Shown here piece by piece: positions 1 to 5,925 of a stretch of 17,719 nucleotides of DNA (within the stretch, counting starts at the first letter, position 1; each line of letters starts with the position of its first letter). The stretch is from contig CAYGYG010000041.1 in the NCBI GenBank assembly GCA_964354155.1, positions 1-17,719 on the forward strand. The letters are read 5' to 3'. Both the position numbers and the translations under genes were made by a program. The stretch is from CAYGYG01 sp964354155 (lineage in GTDB: Bacteria; Hydrothermota; Tepidihabitantia; SM23-42; CAYGYG01). The notes under the pieces are model-generated. The model was not told the origin of the DNA. It made no database searches and worked only from the letters and a program-made list of their open reading frames with translations.

Positions 1-11
1 TCAACCTTAAC

Positions 12-29
12 ATTTTCCCTTGGGAAAAT
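12..29. repeat. Perfect 8-bp hairpin at the left edge
   Basis: ATTTTCCC (12-19) and GGGAAAAT (22-29) are exact reverse complements separated by a 2-nt TT loop. It lies in AT-rich DNA immediately left of the 26-bp repeat at 30-55. It could be the terminator stem of a gene off the left edge or part of a small repeat element. No long T-run follows, so I do not call it a terminator. Confidence 0.5.
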
Positions 30-55
30 ATTAACATATTGACTTAGTAATAACA
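30..55 (+). repeat. 26-bp AT-rich repeat unit, left copy
   Basis: This 26-bp unit matches the two tandem units at the right end (17692-17717 and 17666-17691, read on the minus strand) at 21 and 20 of 26 positions by eye. The shared core is ATTAACAT, five variable bases, then TAGTAATA. It lies just before the point where the STAND-like reading frame loses recognisable sequence. It could be an interspersed repeat at which the assembly ended, or the end of a mobile element. Confidence 0.55.
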
Positions 56-1129
56 ATAGTTTCAGTAGATAGTTTTAATAATTATTCATTTCAATACCCA
101 TACCTCTATTACTTTTTTGTTGCTAAATATTTTGCCGAGCATATTGAGGATAATGAAATAAAGAAGGAAAGTGACAAGATAATAGATAACCTTCATGTAA
201 ATGAAAATGCTTACATTGCAATTTTTATAGCCCATCACTCTAAGAACATCAAAATCTTAGAAGAACTTAAAGGGAACGCCTTGCGTTTGTTTGATAAATA
301 TACAACTGCAGAATTAACAAAAGATGAGATTCAATTTTTTGACGAGCAAGCAAGTATTATTGTTAAGGCAGCTTTGGCTCCTGCTAATGTAACACCTGAA
401 AAAGAAAGGGCTGAAAGATTAGAAATTCAAGATAATATTGAGCAAACACAAAAAGACGTTGAGCAGAATGATAATATGAATAAAGAAGATTCTTTAGAAA
501 TAGAATTACGGAGAGCTACTAAGACAGTGGAAGTTATGGGATGCATTATTAAGAATCGAGCCGGTTCTTTGGAAAAGACGAAACTTGAAGAGTTATTTAA
601 AGAAGCGATGTATGTTCATTTAAGAATTTTGTCCTCTTTCTTCGAAGTAATAAAAAGCGAAGATGAACAACAATCAATAATTGATTTTATTTCAAAAAGG
701 TTAGACAAAATTAGTAAGGAAAAAGGGAGAAAGCCAACTGAAGAAGAAATGAAGAAGATTTCAAGAATCATATTCTGGAATACAAATTTCTTTGTTGTCT
801 ACGGCTTGATTAATAAAATTGTTCATTCTTTAGGTTCAGATAAACTAATAGACATTGTTCAAAAAATCTGTAACGAAATGAATACTCCTGCATCTTTCAT
901 GATAAGACATGGAATTTTGATGTGGTATAATAAGAACATAAGAATTGATGAGATTGCGGAAAGGATTGGGCTAAAGGACTTTTCTGAAATAGCAAGAAGA
1001 GTGATGAAATTAATGGTTGTTGATCATTGTTTGTTACATCCAATTGATTATAAAGATAGACAAAAAATAGAAAGCAAATTAGGAATTCCGGTAAAGAAAC
1101 TAGTAACAGGATGTTATAAACAATCATGA
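35..1129 (+). CDS. C-terminal fragment of a STAND-type (AAA/NACHT-like) ATPase, 5'-truncated
   Basis: The frame is open from just after a TAA at 32-34 to the TGA at 1127-1129 (364 codons). It has no ATG until deep inside; the first plausible start is TTG at 281, which would discard good coding sequence. Residues encoded from about 83 (SFQYPYLYYFFVAKYFAEHI, then a stretch containing NLHVNENAYIAIFIAHHSKN) resemble, from memory, the region after the ATPase core of large STAND NTPases linked to phage defence. The rest is helical and charged, with no enzyme motif, as in the C-terminal sensor half of that family. Full-length relatives are far longer. All three forward frames are closed by position 47, so the 5' part is missing from this DNA and not merely outside the window. 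The gene is much more AT-rich than hsdM and is followed 12 nt later by an attC-like site. Probably non-functional. The family call is from memory and moderate. Confidence 0.55.
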   Translation, partial: HIDLVITIVSVDSFNNYSFQYPYLYYFFVAKYFAEHIEDNEIKKESDKIIDNLHVNENAYIAIFIAHHSKNIKILEELKGNALRLFDKYTTAELTKDEIQFFDEQASIIVKAALAPANVTPEKERAERLEIQDNIEQTQKDVEQNDNMNKEDSLEIELRRATKTVEVMGCIIKNRAGSLEKTKLEELFKEAMYVHLRILSSFFEVIKSEDEQQSIIDFISKRLDKISKEKGRKPTEEEMKKISRIIFWNTNFFVVYGLINKIVHSLGSDKLIDIVQKICNEMNTPASFMIRHGILMWYNKNIRIDEIAERIGLKDFSEIARRVMKLMVVDHCLLHPIDYKDRQKIESKLGIPVKKLVTGCYKQS

Positions 1130-1141
1130 ATAGAATTCATA

Positions 1142-1242
1142 TCATAACAAGCCTGCAGATAACAGCGGACATACGGCTACGCTTCGCTCCGCGCAAAATG
1201 CTCAGCGAAGCCGCGCTCTTCGCATGTCCGCAGACGTTATGC
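1142..1242 (+). other. Integron attC-like recombination site (59-base element)
   Basis: R'' is TCATAAC (1142-1148) and R' is GTTATGC (1236-1242), complementary at 6 of 7 bases. The R' sequence fits the GTTRRRY core. Inside, GCGGACAT (1164-1171) pairs perfectly with ATGTCCGC (1222-1229), and an inner GC-rich stem includes the short complementary runs CTTCGCT and AGCGAAG. The 5' arm is longer than the 3' arm (about 15 extra bases), giving the unpaired asymmetry expected of attC. The site is 12 nt after the stop of the upstream ORF and in the same orientation, as in a gene cassette. No integrase gene or attI is present, so the call rests on structure alone. Confidence 0.6.
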
Positions 1243-1293
1243 GAATAGGGTTTCCCTTAACCAGATACCGAAGCAATATTTAAGTACGAGAGT

Positions 1294-3276
1294 ATGTCCC
1301 TCTCCCTCAACAAACCCAAACTCGACAACCTCGCGAACGAAATCTGGAAATCTGCCGAGCGGCTGCGCGGCAAGTTCAAGGCTTACGAATATCAGAGCGT
1401 CATCCTGCCCATCATCGTCATTCGGCGGTTGGAGTGCGTGCTGCTGGCTTGGCGCGAGGCAAAGAGCGCCGAGGTGCTGGCCAAGCGACCCAAGCTCACC
1501 GAAAAGGAACTCGCCAAGCTGGTCAAGGAGCTCGAACTGAATCCCAAACAGTCGCCGTTCTCGAACAAGACCAAATGGACGTTGCGCAAGGTCTATGAGG
1601 AAGATCACACGCTCTTGGAAGAAAATTTCCGCGCCTACATCAACGGCTTTTCGAAGAATGTTGACGACATCATCGAGCACTTCAACTACCGCGCCACCAT
1701 TGGCACGATGGTGAAGAACAACCGGCTCGCCCCGATCCTGAATCAATATAAGGAACTGGAGCTTGGCCCGGACAATCTCTCCGGCCTGGAGATGGGCTAC
1801 ATCTACGAGGAACTGCTCCGGCGCTTCTCGGAACAAAGCGGCGAGGAGGCTGGAGAACACTTCACCCCACGCGAGGTCATCAGGCTCATGGTTGAGCTCC
1901 TGGGAATTCCGATCCCCGAGCGGCACATCTCCATCTACGACCCAGCTTGCGGAACGGGCGGCATGTTGTCCGTGGCTAAGGAACACCTGCTCGACCGCGC
2001 CTCCACACCCGCACAGAGAGAAAACGTCGAGAAGTTTGTCACCGTCCACGGACAGGAGCTTTCCCCGACCAACTACGCTATCTGTCAGGCCGACTTGCTC
2101 ATCAAGAACGACCAGCAGGCCAAGGTGCATCTCGGCAACTCTCTTATCCCGCACGAGGTGCACAGCAAAGAGCCGGGCGACCAGTTCCCGGAAACCAAAT
2201 TCCACTTTGACTTCATGTTGAGTAATCCCCCCTTTGGCGTTACATGGGGCGGCAAAGACGGCTACGAGAAGGAAGCAAGGAAACTTGAACAGACCCGCTA
2301 TAGGGCAGGAATGCCTCGCTCCAACGATGGAGCCCTTCTCTTCCTTCAAACCATGCTGGCGAAAATGCAGCCACCGGATAAAGACGGCAGCCGCATCGCC
2401 ATCATTTTTAACGGCTCGCCTCTCTCCAACGGCGATTGCGGCTCAGGCGAGAGCGAAATCCGGCGCTGGATTCTGGAAAACGACTGGCTCAACGCCATCG
2501 TGATGTTGCCTGACCAGCTTTTCTATAACACCGGCATCTTCACCTACATCTGGCTGCTGCGAAACGAAAAGCCCGCCGCTCATCGCGGGCGCGTGATGCT
2601 GATTGATGCCCGCCGGCAGTTCGAAAAAGAGCCAAAGTCTTTCGGTAATAAGCGCAACCGGATGACCGACGCCCACCGTCAATGGATCGAGCGGCGCTAC
2701 CGCGAGGGCTGGGCAAAGGATTACGCGGATGAGCAGGTGAAACTGTTCAACACCACCGATTTTGCCTATCATAAGGTCAAAGTTGTCTTCTGGCAGACAG
2801 ATGAGCACGACCATCCCGCCATCATCACCGAGCCATACGAGAAAACGTTCACTGCCGCCAACCTCGCTAAGGAGCAGGCGTTCTACGACAGCGACCTCAC
2901 CTTCCGCGTGCGCGTGAAGAAGAATGACAAAGAGAAGACCGTGGAGGTCGTGCTCAAACCAGCGGACAGCGCCGTGAAGAAGCTAAAAGCCGCTCTGGGA
3001 GATCAACCGGAAATCCTCTCCGTCGAATGGACGCACCGGCACTACGTACAGGACGACGAATACATTCCGCACGGCGAAGACATCGTGGCGTTCCTGAAAC
3101 GTGAAATCGCCAAGCCCATTATCCGATGGGAGGACAGCCCGCAGCTTGGCTATGAAATCCTGCCGAACAAATACTTCTACCGCTACGAGCCACCCACGCC
3201 AGCGAAGGAGTTGTTGGCGGAGTTCTGGCGGCTGGAGAAGGAGGCGGAGAAAATGTTGGAGGGATTGGCGCAATGA
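1294..3276 (+). CDS. hsdM: Type I restriction-modification DNA methyltransferase subunit HsdM
   Basis: HsdM transfers a methyl group from S-adenosylmethionine to adenine N6 at sites chosen by HsdS, protecting host DNA, and is part of the restriction complex. The N-terminal helical domain (about 1-165; KPKLDNLANEIWKSAERLRG) is followed by the Rossmann methyltransferase core. The SAM-binding motif is DPACGTGG at 216-223 and the catalytic NPPF is at 311-314. At 660 aa it is longer than many HsdM proteins (about 500 aa). The extra C-terminal part ends in a tail (about 626-660; KYFYRYEPP then an amphipathic EFWRLEKE helix) of the kind that contacts HsdS. The start is ATG 1294, 51 nt after the attC-like site, with only a weak AGAG upstream. 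The stop overlaps the next gene by ATGA. The tail is duplicated downstream at 4466-4579. Confidence 0.95.
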   Translation: MSLSLNKPKLDNLANEIWKSAERLRGKFKAYEYQSVILPIIVIRRLECVLLAWREAKSAEVLAKRPKLTEKELAKLVKELELNPKQSPFSNKTKWTLRKVYEEDHTLLEENFRAYINGFSKNVDDIIEHFNYRATIGTMVKNNRLAPILNQYKELELGPDNLSGLEMGYIYEELLRRFSEQSGEEAGEHFTPREVIRLMVELLGIPIPERHISIYDPACGTGGMLSVAKEHLLDRASTPAQRENVEKFVTVHGQELSPTNYAICQADLLIKNDQQAKVHLGNSLIPHEVHSKEPGDQFPETKFHFDFMLSNPPFGVTWGGKDGYEKEARKLEQTRYRAGMPRSNDGALLFLQTMLAKMQPPDKDGSRIAIIFNGSPLSNGDCGSGESEIRRWILENDWLNAIVMLPDQLFYNTGIFTYIWLLRNEKPAAHRGRVMLIDARRQFEKEPKSFGNKRNRMTDAHRQWIERRYREGWAKDYADEQVKLFNTTDFAYHKVKVVFWQTDEHDHPAIITEPYEKTFTAANLAKEQAFYDSDLTFRVRVKKNDKEKTVEVVLKPADSAVKKLKAALGDQPEILSVEWTHRHYVQDDEYIPHGEDIVAFLKREIAKPIIRWEDSPQLGYEILPNKYFYRYEPPTPAKELLAEFWRLEKEAEKMLEGLAQ

Positions 3277-4469
3277 AGAACGCAACCGACCAGACGATGA
3301 TGACCTCGCCCGAATACCGGCGGTTTATCGAGAACCTGAAGACGCGGGTGATCTCCGCGCGCATCTCGGCGGCGCGGGCCGTAAACCGCGACCTGATCCT
3401 GCTCTACTGGGACATCGGACGCGGAATCGTGGAGAAACAGCGGTTGCTCGGTTGGGGGGAGTCTGTGGTGGAGATGGTTTCGACGGACTTGCGGCGTGCG
3501 TTTCCACAGATGGCGGGTTTTTCGACGCGCAATGTGTGGGACATGCGTCGTCTCTACGAAGCCTACACCGCCCGGAAAATTCTCGCACAGGCCGTGCGAG
3601 AAATCGATCAACACAGGGTAAACCAAATTCTGCGACAGCCTGTCGCAGAATTGGCCGGAGACGAAAAACGGCTACAACCTGTAGCCAAATTGACCGAGGG
3701 GAAGCTCATCGAATTTCTGCAACAGCTTGTCGCAGAAATTCCCTGGGGTCACAATCTGCTGATCCTCAACAAGCTCACCGACCCCGCCGCGCGCCTCTAC
3801 TACCTCCGCGCCACCGCCCGATTCGGCTGGTCGCGCAATGTCCTGCTTAACCAGATAAAGGCCGGAGCTTATGAGCGCGCCGTCACCGACAAAAAGACGC
3901 ACAACTTCCCCCTCGCCATGCCGGAGCATCTGGCCGAGCAGGCTGATGAAATGCTCAAAAGTTCCTACAACCTCGAATTCCTTGGCCTTCGCCGAGCGGT
4001 CAGGGAGCGCGAACTTGAAGACCGGCTCATCACCCGTCTGCAAGCGTTCCTCCTCGAACTCGGCTATGGCTTCTGCTTCGTGGGTCGCCAGCACCGGTTG
4101 ACGCTGGGTCAGAAGGAATATTTTATCGATCTACTCTTCTACCATCGCTTTCTCAAGGCGCTGGTGGCTTTCGAACTGAAAGTCGGGCCGTTCGAGCCGG
4201 AATACGCGGGTAAGATGGATTTCTACTTGAATCTACTCAACGATACAGAACGCGGTGATGACGATCAGCCGTCTATCGGTATCATCCTCTGTGCCGAAAA
4301 GGACGACGTGGAAGTGGAATATGCCCTTCGCACCAAAAAGAACCCCATCGGTGTGGCAGCCTATCAACTCCAGTCGAAATTGCCAGCGGAGCTGAAGGGC
4401 AAACTTCCGACGGAGAAACAGCTTGCTGATGTCGTGCGAACTGTTCTTCCCGAAAGGAGCGACCCATGA
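3273..4469 (+). CDS. DUF1016/YhcG-family PD-(D/E)XK nuclease embedded in the type I R-M operon
   Basis: The 398-aa protein has a DUF1016 N-terminal domain (about 12-165; ARAVNRDLILLYWDIGRGI, then FSTRNVWDMRRLYEAY). The C-terminal PD-(D/E)XK nuclease fold (about 190-385) keeps the catalytic D286 (YFIDLLFYHR) and E301-L-K303 (AFELKVG). Family members are predicted DNA nucleases often found in or near type I R-M loci; their role is not settled. The gene overlaps hsdM by ATGA, with a GGAGGG ribosome site in the hsdM tail (3258-3263), and overlaps the following micro-ORF by ATGA. Between the domains (residues about 103-156) four palindromes are read in frame and encode a repeated pattern like LRQPVAEL and LQQLVAEI. 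Its position between two HsdM-tail copies suggests it was inserted into an existing hsdM-hsdS junction. Confidence 0.88.
   Translation: MKNATDQTMMTSPEYRRFIENLKTRVISARISAARAVNRDLILLYWDIGRGIVEKQRLLGWGESVVEMVSTDLRRAFPQMAGFSTRNVWDMRRLYEAYTARKILAQAVREIDQHRVNQILRQPVAELAGDEKRLQPVAKLTEGKLIEFLQQLVAEIPWGHNLLILNKLTDPAARLYYLRATARFGWSRNVLLNQIKAGAYERAVTDKKTHNFPLAMPEHLAEQADEMLKSSYNLEFLGLRRAVRERELEDRLITRLQAFLLELGYGFCFVGRQHRLTLGQKEYFIDLLFYHRFLKALVAFELKVGPFEPEYAGKMDFYLNLLNDTERGDDDQPSIGIILCAEKDDVEVEYALRTKKNPIGVAAYQLQSKLPAELKGKLPTEKQLADVVRTVLPERSDP
3580..3740 (+). repeat. Array of four in-frame palindromes in the nuclease linker
   Basis: Four hairpins lie within 161 bp of coding sequence. At 3580-3602 the stem is 9 bp (TTCTCGCAC). 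At 3626-3652 it is a perfect 12-bp stem (AATTCTGCGACA) with loop GCC. At 3670-3686 it is 7 bp (GGCTACA) with loop ACC. At 3712-3740 it is 13 bp with one mismatch (arm AATTTCTGCAACA) and loop GCT. The second and fourth are clearly related copies. Each encodes a similar helical octapeptide: ILAQAVRE, ILRQPVAE, RLQPVAKL and FLQQLVAE. This looks like a protein-coding palindromic repeat that multiplied in frame. Confidence 0.8.
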
Positions 4470-4579
4470 CCCAATATTTCCACTGCTACCAGCCGCCTAT
4501 GCCAACGAAAGAGTTGCTGGGAGAGTTCTGGAGGTTGGAGAAAGAGGTGGATAAGATGCTGGAAAGCCTTGGCGCATAA
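4466..4579 (+). CDS. 37-aa micro-ORF: detached duplicate of the HsdM C-terminal tail
   Basis: The ATG at 4466 overlaps the nuclease stop as ATGA and has a strong ribosome site, AAGGAG (4454-4459), 6 nt upstream. It ends at TAA 4577-4579. The product (MTQYFHCYQPPMPTKELL, then GEFWRLEKEVDKMLESLGA) aligns without gaps to the last 35 residues of HsdM at 23 identical positions by eye, including the whole EFWRLEKE helix. Differences are mostly conservative and the frame is intact, so it may be translated. Two readings are possible. It may be a scar of the insertion that placed the nuclease gene after hsdM. Or it may be a functional free tail peptide that could compete with HsdM for HsdS. hsdS starts 5 nt after its stop with no ribosome site of its own, so this ORF may also relay ribosomes to hsdS. 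Confidence 0.75.
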   Translation: MTQYFHCYQPPMPTKELLGEFWRLEKEVDKMLESLGA

Positions 4580-4584
4580 AGTAC

Positions 4585-5925
4585 ATGAGCGATATGGGAA
4601 CATCACTTCAAACCAACGGTCAAAAGATCATTCCGACCTTGTGGCGTGAGCGTATTCTCAAACGAGATTATGAGGTCGTTCTTGGCAAGATGCTGCAACC
4701 TGAGCAAGACCGTGAAGAGGAAACAGAAGAGCCTTACCTTCGATCCGCTAATGTGCAGTGGGAAGGCGTGGATCTTTCCGACGTTAAGACTATGTGGTTC
4801 TCGCCTGCCGAAAAGCATCATCTGTTGTTGCGTAAGGGCGATCTGTTGGTGAATGAAGGTGGGGATGTAGGACGCTGCGCCATTTGGTGCGAAGATATGA
4901 AATCCTGCTATTTCCAAAACGCCATCAACCGAGTCCGTGCAAGAAAATCGGCTTCGACAAAGTTCCTCTACTACTGGCTTTATAATCTCAAACATGCCGG
5001 TTTCATCGATGCTATGGTTTCAAGAATTACTATTGCCCATTTGACGGCGGATAAGCTTGAGCGAGTTCCATGTCCCGATGTTCCTGCGGCAGAGCAACAG
5101 CGCATCGCGGCTTATCTGGATGCGAGTTGTGCAGCGATTGATGCGGCGGCGGCCGCCAAACGCCGCCAACTTGAAAAGCTGGATGCCCTCTGGAAGTCCA
5201 CCATTCACACAGCGGTGACGCGAGGTTTGAATGCTGACGCTAAGATGAAGCCTGCCGACTTGGATTGGCTTTCCGAAGCCCCTGCTCACTGGACACCAAG
5301 CCGGATTAAAAACGTAGCCAAGTTATCTCCTGGCTATTCCGGGAGGCCTCCGACGAATGATGAATTGTGCACAGTTGTACCAATGGAGCTTCTTTCTGAA
5401 ACCGGGACGGTGGACACCACATCGTTGCAAGCTTTTGAGGATGTGAGCAGCGGTCTCACACTATTTGAAGTAGGGGACGTCCTCTTCGCAAAGATCACAC
5501 CTTGTATGGAAAACGGAAAAGGGGCATTCGTTGAGAGCCTGCCATCAAGTTATGCGTTTGGAAGCACGGAGTTCCATGTTTTGCGCCCTACTTATGCCAT
5601 AAATGGGAAGTTTCTCTTCTACTACACCTGCAATCCCATTTTCCGTGCGTACGCCGCCGAGAATATGTCGGGAGCCGCAGGACAGAAGCGTGTGTCATCA
5701 CGGTTTCTGAAAGAAACTCGCTTGTTTGTTCCACCACTACGAGAACAACTTGAGATCATCTCCTTTCTCACAGCTAAGGACAGAGAGTTCCGCTCGCTAT
5801 TCGGACAGATAGAATCCCAAATCTCCACCCTCACCGCCTACTGCAAGTCGCTGATTCACGAATGTGTCACCGGCCAGCGGCGGATTTCGGAGGCAGACCT
5901 GAAGAAGGTGACAGCCCATGGCTAA
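4585..5925 (+). CDS. hsdS: Type I restriction-modification specificity subunit HsdS
   Basis: HsdS recognises the bipartite DNA target and scaffolds HsdM and HsdR. The 446-aa protein shows the standard arrangement. Target-recognition domain 1 covers about 18-165. The central conserved helical spacer is about 168-225 (AAEQQRIAAYLDASCAAIDA, then RRQLEKLDALWKSTIHTAVTRGL). Target-recognition domain 2 covers about 238-390. The distal conserved helix is about 391-436 (PLREQLEIISFLTAKDREF, then LTAYCKSLIHECVTGQRRI). The length is normal for a two-domain subunit, so both half-sites should be read. No Shine-Dalgarno precedes ATG 4585; it follows the micro-ORF stop by 5 nt, and M4 (4594) is an alternative start. 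The stop overlaps hsdR by 8 nt (ATGGCTAA). Confidence 0.93.
   Translation: MSDMGTSLQTNGQKIIPTLWRERILKRDYEVVLGKMLQPEQDREEETEEPYLRSANVQWEGVDLSDVKTMWFSPAEKHHLLLRKGDLLVNEGGDVGRCAIWCEDMKSCYFQNAINRVRARKSASTKFLYYWLYNLKHAGFIDAMVSRITIAHLTADKLERVPCPDVPAAEQQRIAAYLDASCAAIDAAAAAKRRQLEKLDALWKSTIHTAVTRGLNADAKMKPADLDWLSEAPAHWTPSRIKNVAKLSPGYSGRPPTNDELCTVVPMELLSETGTVDTTSLQAFEDVSSGLTLFEVGDVLFAKITPCMENGKGAFVESLPSSYAFGSTEFHVLRPTYAINGKFLFYYTCNPIFRAYAAENMSGAAGQKRVSSRFLKETRLFVPPLREQLEIISFLTAKDREFRSLFGQIESQISTLTAYCKSLIHECVTGQRRISEADLKKVTAHG

Noticed and set aside
1251..1293. A promoter for hsdM (TATTTA at 1277-1282)
   Set aside because: No acceptable -35 box lies 16-18 bp upstream, so I could not support it. The operon promoter remains unidentified.
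1237..2349. A 370-codon minus-strand open frame over hsdM
   Set aside because: It is exactly antisense to the methyltransferase core and has low-complexity, shadow-like composition. GC-rich genes often give long antisense frames.
3580..3740. CRISPR-like array in the nuclease gene
   Set aside because: The repeats are palindromes of differing sequence and length inside a coding frame, with no constant repeat or unique spacers. No CRISPR array or cas gene is present in the window.
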